Assembly (NCBI GenBank): GCA_008694505.1
Contig: VZDJ01000047.1
Span: 3,437,717 to 3,501,716 of the forward strand
Direction: 5' to 3'
Length of the DNA: 64,000 nt
DNA from: Cyanoderma ruficeps
Lineage: Eukaryota; Chordata; Aves; Passeriformes; Timaliidae
Shown here: positions 1 to 12,676 of the stretch, piece by piece
Layout of the letters: every line of letters begins with the position of its first letter
Position numbering within the stretch: the stretch's first letter is position 1
The notes under the pieces: generated by a model
What the model was told of the DNA's origin: nothing
The model's database searches: none
What the model saw: only the letters and a program-made list of their open reading frames with translations
Position numbers and translations under genes: made by a program

Positions 1-1115
1 GAAATCTGTGCAAGAGCTTAAAGCTCCCCATGACCACAAGAGCAGGACCAAGCTGATTAATTCTGCTTGTGCAAAATATTCTCTCAGGCTGAAACTTTTA
101 TTCATGGAAAACTTGTGAGTGGCTGGGTGAGACACAGAAAGGTGCACACACTGCCCAGAAAGGTAATTATTTAAAGACCAGATATTAGGGTATCAGTCAC
201 ACTATCTTTGCTCCTGAAGCCAGAGATACAGGAGAGGATAAGCAGTGTGGAGTGAGAACATTTTTTCAGCTGTTGTAAATAGTGCAGCAAACTGAAAAAA
301 GCCTGAAATAAAATGAAAGGAACAGGGGCTGCTGTGAGTTTGCAGCTCTCCAGCTCTGTGTCTCAAGTGCTGTCCAGAGCACAAGAAGAGATTCCTGCCC
401 TTGCCCCAGGAGTTCTCCCCGGGCTGCTGATGGACAGCCAGGGCACAGAGCAGCAGCAGGGATAAACAGGGACTTCAGCTTTGTGGCTGAGAATTCTCTC
501 TGATCCCGTATTAATTGAAAATTCACAGGCAGGGTGGAGTGGCAGAAGCTCTTTTGGCTGCAGTTCTGCCCGAGTGAGAGGAATTTGGGATTTCTGCAGG
601 TCCAGTGCTGAGGACTTCTCACTAGTTCAGGGCAGAGAGAAATTCTTGTCTTCCCCCTGCAACCCTTGGGGGTTTTTGTTCATGGCAAGTTAAATGCGAG
701 TTAAAAGTGTGCCCAGGCAGCCAGAAGAATTCAGAGTTGTGTGATTCTGTGGCATTTCCCTGCAGGATGGTTAACTTCCCTAGACTCCTCTGAGACACCC
801 CATAGCCCTGTGATCCTTTGTGCCTCTTGTTTTGTGACCCTCTGCTTGTGCACCACTCTTCCTTTCATTCGCCTCATCGTTCCTTTATTATCCAAAAATC
901 ATGAACCTCTCCTGCCAGAGAAACTCAATCCTGCCAAATCACCAGGAAAGGAGCCCATGCAACAGACAGACAAGCCCGCAAACAAGTCACCTACATAGTC
1001 TTAAAAATAAGCTACCTCTCCCTCCAAAAGCAATACAGGAAAGAAAAATGAAAACCTGCAAAATTTAGAGGGGGGTGTAGAGGGATGAAAGCAGCTTGTA
1101 TTCACTTGAAATAAT

Positions 1116-1131
1116 TTCATATTAATATGAA
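1116..1131. repeat. 16-bp perfect palindrome
   Basis: TTCATATTAATATGAA equals its own reverse complement, with a central ATTAAT that contains overlapping homeodomain-type ATTA cores on both strands. In AT-rich DNA such palindromes do occur by chance, so this is recorded only as a visible structure. Confidence 0.55.
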
Positions 1132-3959
1132 GGGGATCATATATTTTTTAGATTTCTTCAGGTTGCATTTTTTTAGCTTTGGGATTTGCCCTCCTTCCTC
1201 CACCAGAAACATAAAATTGGTTGAAAAAGAGAAAAAGAGAAAGCAATATTTTAAAGGTTGATGGAAACAATGACAGTTCAGGGCAGTTGAAATCCTGTGA
1301 CAGACATGGTCAGAACATACAGGATGGTACACCTGAGTCTGACTGTGCTTAACTCAGCTTGAGCAGAAATTTGGGAACAGGCCATCATCTCTCCTCTACC
1401 TTCCATAAGACCTCCAAAATGGGGAAAACCACAGGAAAATATTAGTAAATGCAGTGTCGTGGAGCTCCCTATCCCCCAGGGAAATTTTTGCTTTATTCCC
1501 TAAGTGAAATCATCACATATTTAGCACAACTCACTGCATTTCCTCAAGAGGTAGAGAGGGCTGAAAAAACACAGAGCCTGAAGTACGTGCTGGCTCTCTG
1601 CAGCAGTTCACAGAAAAATCTTCACAACGTCTGCTCAGAGTAAATGACTCCCCTGGCCTTGTACTCCTCATCTAAACTGAGCATTAAATTCAGACTGATC
1701 TCATCAGCAAATGAAGGAACAAAACAAGAAAAAAAAAATGTCAGAAATGCTACGGCATGCTTAATTTAATTGGATTTTCTGTTCTGAATCAGGAGAATGA
1801 AAGAAACATTAGACAGAACATGCCCAAATGTTAAGGCAGCATGAACAGCACCATCTGTCACAATATTTCTCTAGTTATTTTTAATCTCTTACATAGTTAA
1901 AATTATGTTTTCTTAGTGAGGAGCATTATTGTAGAACATTTAACTATTATAAACAGAAGCTAAACTCTTCATTATCCCCAGGATCCATTAAAAAGGATAA
2001 ATGACTGGAAGAGAGGTAATTGTACACTTCTCATGCTCTGCACCACTCGAGATTTGATAGAAATGTTGGAATTGTCATTTTAGGTCATTCTTGAAGCTCT
2101 AGTGAGTTTGTAATCCCTCCTTCAGGGCTTGCCACGCCCATGGATGTCAGGGAACCTCAGGATAAAATATCTTACAGAATGAACTGACTTGGAGGAAAAG
2201 ATTCTCCTTAAGCCCTGAGTGGCTGCCAGTGACTGAGCTCAAAGAGAACAAGTTCTTTTACCCTTATTTTGTTTCTGTGAGTGTGTAAACCTGTTTAAAT
2301 CCCACGGAACTTTTGGCTCAAAGGTCCTAAGTGGTCTGACCATCATCACACCCGTGAGAGGGCTCAGGAGAGGCTGAGGTGTGTAGCCCTGGTTTCGTGC
2401 CTGAAATGTTTTGGTTTCCTGAAATTCTTCTCCCGGGGAATTTTTTTGTAAACAGGAGAAATGTTTTTGTGACTGTAACTATGTTATTCATTCCTTTTCC
2501 TAGGAGGGACTTCTTCTTGATGTCCCTCTGCTCTGACCAATGTGAGTGAAGAGGTTTTGCCTTTGTGTCACCAATCAAATTATATAAAATAGTATATAAA
2601 GGAGACACATCATGTTCTTTGCTCCTTTTTCACAAGCAGGTTGTTTTTTGTTGATGCCATGTCTCTTTTGTAAGAATCAATATGGTTTGCAAACATAACT
2701 AATGTGGTTAATGCTTATCCAAGGTGGATGCTTATCCAATTACTGCCTGCAAAACAGTCATGGCACAAATGATCTGGAGAGCACTCCTGGCCATGCTGGA
2801 GTCAAGGTAATTTTTCTGTGTGCTGGGTGAGGTCAGGATTTTCTTGGAAGCACTTTACAGTAGCAAAAATGGCTGAGTCAGGAAAAGGGATGGGTTTCTG
2901 TTTCAGGCGAGGGCAAACCCCCAAATCCTCTTGGCAAACAAGCGGTGTTAAAAGATGAAATAACATTCCTTTGTAGAAGCAGCCTTTTAAAGCACACAAC
3001 CAGCACTAAAAGGCACCAGTTTCACTTCTACATTAATAACCTAGTCAGGGATTTGTGGGGGAAACCCAGAGCACTGGGGAAAGTGTCTGTCAACAGAGCA
3101 GATGTTGAAAGCTGTAAGAGGCTTATATGGAGATTATATTCAGGATGTATTTCAGGAATACATGTATATTCTGTCTCCAAATTCTATTAGCTGATGAGTG
3201 TCCATCAGCTTATGGGCACTGAGACTCATCTTCGAGGCTCAGGCCACAGACCCTGCAGAGAAACAGAGCCAGGAAATGAGGAGGCTCCTCTACCTCCAAC
3301 ACCACTGGTGCCCTTGGACAAAAAAAACTTCATTTAAAACACTTGAAGAAGGAGAGAAACAGGTCACTCCCCTGCCTGCCCGTGGCACAGCACAGGAGTC
3401 TGTAAGAAGTGCTGGCTGATGAGATATGGAAAACTTGGAGTGGCAAATAGACCAATTTAATACGGGCTCCTCACTGCCCTGGGAGGTCACCGTGGGAGAT
3501 GGGAATTTTGAGCAGTGTGTGGTTTGAAAAAAAGGGCAGCAGGACCGTGGCCCAGCAGCCACTGCTGAAATCCCACTGCAAGACAGAAGAGCAGATCAGC
3601 TACTCTGAATATTAACAGCCTTGAAAAAGCAGGAATGCAAGGAATAGGAGAAAGGGAAGAAGCCAGTTCATGATTTAGATGAAAAAGTTTCAAAGGAGAA
3701 AAAGAAGAGATGAAGAATAAACCAGTGTCCATTGTCTCACAATGAAAGTGCTGTGCTTTTCCTCTGCTGTGACTTGTTTACATGTTGAAGCCATCAGTTT
3801 GAAAAGCAGATCAAACCAGGAATTGTGTTGATTTGGTCTGCTTTTCCCTGCAGAAAGAAAACAATTTGTCAAATCATACTCTCTCTACTTTATCTTGGTT
3901 TGTCTCTCATTTCCCAGCTCAGTCTGATGCTGGAGTTTCACCAGGATGTAGCCTCTGAC

Positions 3960-4018
3960 AAAAAACCCCCAAAAAACAACAAAAAACCCCCCCAAAAAAC
4001 CCAACCTAAACCAAAAAT
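3960..4018. repeat. A/C-rich low-complexity tract
   Basis: Runs of A5-A6 alternate with C4-C7 for about 60 bases. It reads as a Lys/Pro-rich peptide in one frame, which is a composition artefact and not a coding signal. The G-rich opposite strand has several short G-runs but no clear four-tract quadruplex spacing. Confidence 0.8.
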
Positions 4019-6291
4019 TTTCCTTCCTTATGAAGATTGGGCATGGTTCATTTATATTCATCTATTCATCTCTCTATTGATAGATTATCATTATATAAAC
4101 ATTATCTTTCAATTCCACTGCTCCTCTGTAGCCAGAATGGTCAATGTCTATAGTGGGACGTTATAAAGTCTTATTAGGGCTATTAATTGTAATAGAATAA
4201 CATTCAGTACCTTGTGACAGGTACTATTTAATAAAAAATCTTGACTGCTTAGATTTTGTGATTGATTTGTTATTCATGGTAGTAAATTGCAGACAGCTGC
4301 TGAAATAATAAATAGATCTGATTCATGTGATTTTCCTTTTTGAATCTTTTTTTTTTTCTTTTTGCTTGTATCTTCTACTCAGCTTCTTATTCAGCTTTGG
4401 CTGATTTCTGTCTCGTTATCTCGAACCGCTAAAATTAGACTTTATTCTTGGATCCCATCACACAATGGACAGATGCAGACCTCTGTTCTGCAGAAATATC
4501 TTGGGACAAAAGCTAAGGAGAACTTTTGTTGGGGTACTGAATACACACATGAAGGATGCTTAGACCTGGGTGGTGCTAAACCACAGGGTCAGGTGTGAAT
4601 ATTTAATATTTGGGCCCCACTGAATTAATTCAGGCCCATTACACACCGAGTCCTTTAAACAACACCCCGGCTTGCAGCAGGCACTGAAAAAACAGGAGAA
4701 AACTGAGATATTACGATTGGAAATATGGGGGTGCAAAAGACACGTGAGGCATTTATATTGGCACTTTGTAATGCTGAGTGGCTGATCTCACAATCTTGAC
4801 GTTTCTCTGATGCTGAATTTTTTAATGGAGCTGTATGTTTGCGCATGCTTCCGAAAATGTAGTAAATGTTTTGAAGATTAAAAGGTAATCCCCTTGCTCC
4901 AAAGGCTTGCTGTCCAGTTTGAGGCATGATTAAATTCAGGTGACTGACAAGCTTTGGAAAGCTGGAAGATATGGGATTGGCTCTGGGAGATTGATGGTGG
5001 CTGCTGTGGGCGAAGGGTCACCAGTTGCAGTGGGGGGAAACTGAGGCACAGAGAGAGAAGGAGAGCACAGTGGGATTAACTACAGACCTGCACTGGTGCC
5101 TCTGTAACCCCCCTGTGTCTTCTCTTTTCCTCTCCTCGTGCTTAAAAACAGTTCATTTTCATCACTGAAACAGCACAGGAAAGGGATTTTTTTAGTAAAA
5201 TGGATAATATTCCTTACAATGAAGCAGCCTTTACAAGAAATGCACTGATTTTCAGTGCAGTTGTCCATAAAACAAGAATTTCCTTGTCAGTACTGATTGG
5301 AGTTTCTTTGTTTTGTGGGAAAATCATTGACTTTAGGCCTGGAATCCTGTGCTGGGCAGGAAGAAAAAAGCAAAAGGGAAGGTGTTAAAAATCATAATTG
5401 ATATGATTTATGGCAGTGTTTTTCCACATCATCGTTTAACTGCTGTGACATTCAGTCCTTGAAAAAAAAACTGTGTGGGTTTTAACACCTGAAGTCATGA
5501 ACAGAAATGTTGGCTTGGTTCGGTTCTTTTTTAAATTTTATTTTAGAGCAGGAGAAAGATTTGCAGCACCTGGGAAGAACAATGCCTTTGTTAACCACAC
5601 AAAATATATCACAGAGGAAGCAGTTGTAAAAACATAATTGGAAAAGGCCAAGAACATGATGGAGGTGACTTCAGCAGGGGAAGAGGAAGAAATTCACTCC
5701 TCTGCAGTCCACGTTCCTGGTCTCTCTGTTGAGGTGTGGAATGAGTAAGGCCTGCACATTTCTGCCCATCTGTCTGCTGAAGTGTATTAACTCCTATTGC
5801 AGGAGCCACCACACACTCAGCAGATGGTAACAGCTCCCAGTCACTCCTAATTTAATTCAGCTTTGGACTGATAACCCTTAGAACTTAGGTTGGAACTTAG
5901 AGGGAATCTTTTGTTCGTTGAGCCAATAAAAGCACAAAGGCCTTTAATGTTACCAGTCTCCTGAACTGTTCACTGCCATAGACTGTTTCTACCAAACTTT
6001 CCTTTTAATTTTTTTGGGGAAAAGAAACACATTGAACCGCATCACACTGCACTGATGGAGGTTTGTAAGGGTCAGTGAAATTTTCTGGTGGGTTCGTTTT
6101 GGTACCTGGAGCAGTGTTCCCCGTGTCTGTGGGCATCAGGAGCCTGTTCTGGGGTATTTTTTATCAGTAACGCTCCCTGTCCCCCTGCACAGCCAAATCC
6201 AAGAGTGTCAGGAGGTCCTTACTGGGTTTTACTGGGTGGAAAATGTGTACCAGTCTCCTCAACACGGCTGAGAGCACAGCAGAGCAGAGCA

Positions 6292-6318
6292 GCTTATGAA
6301 GCTTATGAAGCTTATGAA
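6292..6318 (+). repeat. Three-copy 9-bp tandem repeat
   Basis: The unit GCTTATGAA is present three times without mismatch (6292-6300, 6301-6309, 6310-6318). Because the unit is a multiple of three it keeps a 158-codon plus-strand frame (6088-6564) open, giving a repeated Ala-Tyr-Glu. That frame has no recognisable domain and I do not call it a gene. Confidence 0.85.
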
Positions 6319-7394
6319 GTCAAACCCAAAATTCAGCCAAAATTCTGTGCCTTGCCAGGTCTAATTCTGGCATCCACACTGGCAAATACCTGGCTTATGA
6401 ACTGCTCCTTATCCTTGGGAAAGGTTTGTTCAGGCCATATTTCACACAAGAGACACACCTCAGGAAGCTTGTGGCAGCCCAAGAGGGCACATTTGTATAG
6501 AATAAAACACTTTGGTGTCCATATACCAGCTCTGCTTCCAGGACTGGGTGAAAAATGTTTTTAATTTGGACCCAGTCTGGCATGCTGCAAGATATTGGAG
6601 ACCTACAAAGGTGATAACTGGAAATGAATTGCATACCATTGGTAGAAATCCAAGTGAAGTTGCCTATGGTTTTTGGGGGTTTTTTTTGTGGTAAACAAGA
6701 TGAGAATTAAGTCTTTAAGATTAATATCCATTATGTCTATGATGTGCCGAAAGCTTAAAGATGAGAAAGCAGCCATCCCTCTTAATTGCTTAAATTTCAG
6801 ACTGTTTAGTCTCCTTCTAAAGGAAGAAGTGCTGTATTGCAGTGAGCAATATCATCTTCACATCATTTCAAGGATCCTTTGATGAAGTTCTGTGGTGTAT
6901 TTAAAGAAGGAGCATGGAGACCTCCAGGAACCTGTGAGAAATCACTGCAGCATCATCGTGGTTACCCCTGTTTGGGCCGTGGTTTTGGTTGTGAATTGAA
7001 CTTTGTCTGAGTTTATCTTCTGCTTTAACCACCATGACAATATTTGATATCAAACAGGAGAAAAGATTTGTCTAGACCTATTAGCTGGATCTATATTTTA
7101 TGAAAATAGCACCCCACTTCAAAACACTTTTACCCCTCCAAGAGCTTTTGCATTAATAAAATGCCAAGTATAAAGAGCATTCAAATGCCTCAAGCAGCCC
7201 TTGATATTAAAAAGCCATATTAGCAGGATTTTTTTTTTTAAATATGTTTCCAGTACTTATGGGCAATCTTAGCATTTCTGGTTCTCTTTAACAGTGAGTT
7301 TCAAGGCACCTACTTAAACTTTTGGGGATGTTGCCCTGAGTTCAGACATAGCATTATTCTGTTTAATGGTAATTTTTATTCTGTGTGAAGGAGT
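6319..7394. other. Non-genic AT-rich sequence
   Basis: No coding signal, repeat family or RNA gene is recognised. Short homopolymers are present (a T-run near 6680 and another near 7231). Open frames are under about 80 codons and mutually overlapping. Confidence 0.6.
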
Positions 7395-7660
7395 TCACTG
7401 GGCTTCTTTTCGCTTCCTTTTAACAACGCAGCACCCAAAAGCACCGCATTCTTCACGTAGCTGGACGGAAGCTGATATTTTCCATGAGGGGTGGAAGATT
7501 GATTGTACAGACTTTTTTCGTTACATTTAAAGCAGACCACAGTTTGGTGCACCCATGACTTTGCTCGCTCTCGCTGTGAGGAGTGTAGGGATGTTAATAT
7601 TCACCATCTGCTGTAACGTGTGCGTGGCAAAAGTCGCTTGCTCGTAGTGTCTTGCCAACA
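7395..7660. promoter_or_regulatory. CpG-enriched stretch, possible conserved element
   Basis: About twelve CpG dinucleotides occur within roughly 265 bases, well above the surrounding AT-rich sequence where CpG is sparse. There is no TATA box, splice signal or convincing open frame. The stretch ends directly in the long poly(A) at 7660-7695. It could be a conserved non-coding element, a hypomethylated enhancer, or the 3' part of a retroposed transcript whose poly(A) tail follows. I cannot choose between these from one sequence. Confidence 0.22.
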
Positions 7661-7695
7661 AAAAAAAAAAAAAANNNNNAAAAAAAAAAAAAAAA
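7660..7695 (+). repeat. Poly(A) tract containing a 5-N gap
   Basis: A run of about fifteen A is followed by five N (7675-7679) and another sixteen A. The true length of the homopolymer is therefore unknown. The N block is a small assembly gap caused by the homopolymer, not a biological boundary. Confidence 0.95.
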
Positions 7696-8522
7696 GAAAC
7701 ATTTGTTTGCTGTTTATAAATATATATATCCATCTCAAAAGTATTAATGAATAAGTGCGATTAAAATGCAAACAATTTTAAGTTTTATCCTATACATAGA
7801 GATGTTTAAGTGTGACACTGGTGCTCTGAGTTCTCTCACTATCATTTCCAGATATCCACCATGGGGAGAACAGAAGAAATCTCCTAAATGCCTCAATTCA
7901 CCTTCTTTCTGTGTAAAAGCACAGAAACCTACTGTGAGTGAGAAGTTGTAGGATCAGGCCTTAATATGATTTGGACAGTTTAGTTGAAGTAATTACTTTA
8001 ATCTCCTTTTATTCTGTGGTTTTTTCAGTTGAATTTTTTTCATAATCACCTTGTCTCCGCGGGAATCCTTGCCTCATCAAGCTTTATTCATCTATTTATT
8101 TTTCAGTGCAAATGGGCTGAGACAAGTCAGTCTAAAAGGGGAAGAAAATTAAAAGAGGGAAATGCATATTTTTAAAAGTATTCTCTCTTTTCCATTTGGC
8201 AAAGTGCAACATCGTAACAAACGCTTAGAGCTCTCAGATGCTTTTATCATTATGTTTTAGAATATAATATCTGAGTTTTCTTGGCCAGTGTGTTCTATCC
8301 CTCCATGATATTCTGAGCTCAATAATCCACTGGAAAATTTCTATTATTTAATGTATGAAGTTTTGGGTAGATGTCACTGATGTGGGAATGAGCAGTAGGT
8401 AATTTCTTTTGTTTAGAGAGTCAGGCTACGTGATCGCGGTGGTTTCTGATTGCCACATCTGCAAAGAAGATAAAAATGCAAGTCCCCTGATCTGGATCTC
8501 AGCTGGAGCTGTGTTTGAAACG

Positions 8523-8591
8523 TCTCTGATTGGAAGAGATGATTCTATGAAATCATTATTATCTTTCATCTCTGATTGTGAGAGATGGTTC
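8523..8591. repeat. Two-copy 23-nt direct repeat, period 46
   Basis: Copies at 8523-8545 and 8569-8591 share 20 of 23 bases. Each copy has the form TCTCTGATTG followed two bases later by AGAGATG, so each can also fold into a short stem with a TCTCT/AGAGA pairing. It is a local duplication with no known family. Confidence 0.6.
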
Positions 8592-9903
8592 AGTGGGATA
8601 ATTAAAGAGAACTCTGTTCTGTTCTCTTAACATTTCAGCACTGCTGAGAGCCCCAGGCCCATGGGTTGTTGTGTGAGGCACAGAGTGGGCATGCGGGGCA
8701 AGAAGCCCACATCCTGTCAGAGGAGAAGTGCTGGCTTAAAGTTTAAATGTTAAAGAAGTTTAAATGTAATTTAAACCAGTTTTGAACAATCAGGGAGGAG
8801 TGGCAGGGCTTTAGGTTATGAGACAAATGCTTTCCTAGGATAAGTTGAGTAGTAAATAAAATAATTTCACATGGATGTGAGGGAAAGGGACAGCCAGACC
8901 CTAACTAAAAGAAATGGGAACCTTGTATAAATTATTGACCAAAACAAATGCTGATTTTCTTCCCTCTGCACAGCCCCTATTTGACATTTTCTGTACCTAG
9001 CTGGATGTGGGTTGGGGCAGAGGGGGAGAGCCCCTGTCTCTGAGAGCTTTTACAACCTCTGCCCAATTACTTGTGTCTCTTTCTAGACCAGACTTCACCA
9101 CAGTACCCTGGGGAATCCTGGCAGATGTGAGAGGTGTCTGTGCCCTGCAGATCGTTCTGAAACATCCAGGAGGACACAGCACTGGCATCCTGGGTCCTGC
9201 TTTCATGATTTGGCTGCTGCACCCACCATGTGAGTCCTCTGAACGCAGCCAACGGTGACAAATGACTGCCAATGGCTCAGCTTTTGGGCAAAACTTCCCT
9301 GTACCTGAAAATCAGGCAACAACAACAAAAAAATTCCATAAAAATGGTAATTTCAGTTGGGCTGGAAGGACAATCTGCACTGTAGAACTAATTCTGCAGT
9401 TCCTGTTCCCCCTCTGAAATAAATCTTCATCTCTCAAGTGACTGGAACGCAAATACATAAATTTATCTTGTTTAATTTTAAACCTACTGCTTTTGGCTAT
9501 CTCTTGAGGAAGTAGGACTGCACAGATTTTGATGCCAGTTGTAGCTTGAGATGCAAGCACACCACGATAAGAAAAGGTTCATATTCAGGTTAATACAATG
9601 CATGCCTTATTTTTAATTTCACTCCTTAAGGAAAAAAAAAACAACATGTTGGACTGTTTCTAAATAAAACAGGAAGGAGTGGATTTTTTTATTTTTTTTT
9701 TTAATACTCGTTATTAATGGGCCTGCCAAGTGGTGAATCATTTGCAGAGTGGAAGGTTAAATACATGATGTAAAACAGCATCTCTAAAACGCTGGGAATA
9801 GCAAGATTGAAATCCTGAGCAATGTTTCTGGGTGTAGCTGAAGCTCAGAAGCATTAAACCACTGCTGAAGCTGTTTGACCTCACTAGGCCTGTAAACAAT
9901 ATG

Positions 9904-9921
9904 CATTTTATGCATAAAATG
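9904..9921. repeat. 18-bp perfect palindrome with ATGCAT core
   Basis: CATTTTATGCATAAAATG is fully self-complementary. The flank also carries another ATGCAT at 9901-9906, giving two octamer-like half sites within 20 bases. This is what a dimeric homeodomain or POU site can look like, but AT-rich composition makes chance palindromes common. Confidence 0.55.
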
Positions 9922-11650
9922 TCACAGCTTCAACCACCGGCATTAGGAAAGTTTGGCAAGGTGCCTGGAAATGTGAATGTATTGAGTTTTTAGCCTTTGC
10001 CTCCTTGGAGTCACTGCTACAATTACTTCCAACTATGAACGAAGCAGAATAGCTGATAGTTTTTGAAATAGTTCTATGTTGGTGTCACTTGGCCTTTCTG
10101 AGACTCCTGTTTTGGTGATCCTTTTTTAGATGAGTTCACCCTTATTGTATTGACTGTCTTCCTACACTAGATTCATAAATTTTAAATTAAACGGCTGCTA
10201 ACAGCAGTCCAAAGTTGCAACCCCAGTGTCACCTGGAATAATCCATTAAACCTCCAAGGCTTCTGTGAGAATCTTGTAACTCTTGTTGGTTAGTGTTGGA
10301 ACGCTGAGAGGGTTGTTATTTCAAACCCTCTTTGCTGGTGTAATCAAATGAGAAGTTAACCCAGTGCAGGAGGAATGACCTTTCTTGACAGGAAAACAAA
10401 ACCAAAAACCCCCAAAACCCACCCAGGAAACTCTCCAGGAGATGCTTCACTGAAGAGCACGTAAAAAGGTCAGAGCATCAGCTGGGAAGGATTTTCCCCT
10501 CAGACTTGGTGAAAAGGTTTCAGCTATAACCTACCAGCAGAGGCACATCAGGCACTGCAGGAGCAGTTTATGTTTGCTGTGTTCAGTGGGTAAATAGAGA
10601 GGTAGGACCTGGATAAAACTTGCATAAAACCTGGATAAAGCTTGCATAAAACACTGGGGCTGCCTTGACATCAGTGGGGATCTGTCTGTGCCAGCAGCTG
10701 AGGCTGGATGTTCATTTCCAAGACTGTCAAACCTCAAAACCCATTTAAAAAAAAAGAAAATATTTGCATCCTTTTCTCAGCTGTTTTTATAAATACTTAA
10801 CAAACTTGCCTTCTGTGTAAAACAGTCGTAGGGAAATTACAGACATTCCATGGAAAACTGTAACGTGTGGGGTCTGCCTTTCATGGTCTGTACGATGATC
10901 AAAGAATACTGAGACTGAAAAAGGCATTGGTGACTTGCAAACGTTACAAAACATTTCTTTTCTTTCGAGACTGCCAGCTGATTTCAAAGCAGCAAGAGCT
11001 TTGCAGGTGAATCCCCACTGTAGAGAAGGATTGCCAAAAGGATTTCAGTCTAAATTGGGAAATTGGGCATTGGTGACACAGGCAAGGAGGGGGGACCCTG
11101 GTGATATTCCAGATTGGACTGGACTCATCTGGGCCTTGCCCCAGCGCCAGTGATTGCAGATTGCTCCCCATAGAAACCACCAGCTCTGTGCCTTGTGCAC
11201 AGCCTGAGTTTGTAAATGCATCCTGTCCCTGTGCTCTGCCTGCCTGCTTGTTCTGTTTCAGGCAGAGCATCAAAGAACAGAATTCTGCACATAATTGCCT
11301 CTGGATGCGCTTCCCTGGGACTCAGCTTTTGTGGCAGCTCTGCTTTAGAGACTATAGATTTAGGTGCAGACTCATGGCGCTGCTGGAATGAGGATCCAGG
11401 GTCAGAGGAGAGGATGTAACAAAGAGGATGTCTATCTGCAGAAGGGAAAAAAAATAAAGAAGAGGAGCTGGTAAAGTGGGAGGCTTTGGGTAACTACAAA
11501 TTTTGGATTCCAGACAAAGGTAAACCTCCTGCTGGTTCCCAGCCCTCAGTGTTTTGGAACATTTATGCCATCATCTGTTCAAAAGATTCTGGTTGTGTCA
11601 GCTTGAATATAGAATTTATGTGATATGTTTGCTCCATAACGGTTCTGCAT

Positions 11651-11815
11651 GCTGGAATTCACTCCCTTTCCCAAAGTGCCTTTGTTGGAATCCACTCCCT
11701 TTCCCAAAGTTCCTTTGCTGGAATCCACTCCCTTTCCCAAAGTTCCTTTGTTAGAATTCACTCCCTTTCCCAAAGTGCCTTTGCTGGAATTCACTCCCTT
11801 TCCCAAAGTGCAGTT
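11651..11815 (+). repeat. 33-bp minisatellite, five copies
   Basis: Five tandem units of 33 bp start at 11651, 11684, 11717, 11750 and 11783. Each contains the shared core ACTCCCTTTCCCAAAGT. Units differ at few positions, mainly C/T at the second or third base, the middle T/C before CACTCC, and G/T before CC; the last unit diverges at its 3' end. The period is a multiple of three, so frames on both strands (11649-11834 plus, 11579-11968 minus) stay open across it as 11-residue repeats. That openness is a consequence of the period and not evidence of coding. Confidence 0.93.
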
Positions 11816-12648
11816 ATTCAGGAACATAACATAACAAAACACACACACAGAGGGGAAAAAAAAGCTATCTGACACTAATGACCTTACTTTTAATATGCAA
11901 AATGTCCAAATAAATGAAGGCAATGGGGGGGTGGTGACAGGGGAGATGACTACTGGGAGATTTGACACGGAGGTGACCTGTTTGCTCCTCTGACTACCGT
12001 GGAGCTAATTAAACACAGCATCCCTAGAAATAAAGTGCTGGAGAGAGGCTGAGCAGTCAGTTGCTCTCCCTGCATATGCCACTTGGGATTATGATTATAC
12101 CCATTGCTAAAAGGCAGTTGAATAAGCAAATGTTGTTTTGCAGGAAGTAGGAAAAAAAAATTCCATCTATCGTCCTCCTCAGTGAGACATGAAATGTATA
12201 ATTCCAGTAATGAGCCCTGGAAGTATGAGCTATGTTTTAGGCCATTTGGGTTATATTTTAATCCTTCCTTCCCCTGTTCTGTTTAAAGAGAAGGAAAAAT
12301 GATTTTATGTAACAAATGCATTTTGTTGTTGTTGTTGTAGCAGTGGATATCTGGGGCTCTATGCTGAAAACTCTCTCGGTGCTCCAAGGCTTTGGGGCTT
12401 TGTTAATTTTGTTCCCAAACTCCTCCATCGCTGGCCGAGCTACCTCAGCCCCACACCCCGGGCAGTGCAGATCACTGAGAATTCCTGCAGGGAATCTGTT
12501 TGAATCTCAGAAAGATTTTTGATACATTATCACCTTTATTTTTCCACTACTCATTTTTTTTTCCCCCCCAGATCTGATGGGACTGCTACAAAACCCCAAA
12601 TTTGATACCCCTCTGCCCACAGCCATAGCTGTGAGAGGTGTGCTGTTG

Positions 12649-12676
12649 GTGTCACCACTGCTCTGTGAGGTGACAC
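12649..12676. repeat. Short inverted repeat (8-bp arms)
   Basis: GTGTCACC at 12649-12656 is exactly reverse-complementary to GGTGACAC at 12669-12676, with a 12-nt loop. There is no poly(U) run after it and no gene beside it, so no terminator or other role is claimed. Confidence 0.6.

Larger units (their letters stand above)
1..6291. other. Non-genic AT-rich unique sequence
   Basis: No gene is visible. Open frames on both strands stay below about 120 codons, overlap one another in opposite strands and show no family motif. Contents worth noting are a 16-bp perfect palindrome with ATTA cores at 1116-1131 and an A/C-rich low-complexity tract near 3960-4018. I see no recognisable transposable element, RNA gene or splice-bounded exon here. 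A diverged exon of a distant gene cannot be excluded by eye. Confidence 0.6.
7696..11650. other. Non-genic unique sequence
   Basis: No gene is visible. Low-complexity runs occur near 9629-9638 (A), 9684-9702 (T) and 10398-10424 (A/C-rich). The 8523-8591 interval carries a two-copy 23-nt imperfect repeat and 9904-9921 a perfect palindrome. The moderately GC-rich parts near 9000-9260 and 10930-11420 have overlapping frames on both strands (up to 109 codons) with no recognisable domain, so I treat these as chance open frames. No CR1 or LTR signature is seen here. Confidence 0.58.

Noticed and set aside
6088..6564. 158-codon plus-strand frame
   Set aside because: No domain or homologue recognised, composition is low-information, and it is partly held open by a 9-bp tandem repeat.
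8523..8591. Two spaced repeats as a CRISPR-like array
   Set aside because: Only two imperfect copies, in eukaryotic intergenic sequence, with no cas genes; a simple local duplication explains it.
11579..11968. 129-codon minus-strand frame with an 11-residue Gly/Lys repeat
   Set aside because: The repeat peptide is the 33-bp minisatellite translated; the frame is open because the period is a multiple of three.
12649..12676. GC-containing hairpin as a terminator
   Set aside because: This is vertebrate-type DNA without a neighbouring gene and without a following T-run, so a bacterial-type terminator makes no sense.
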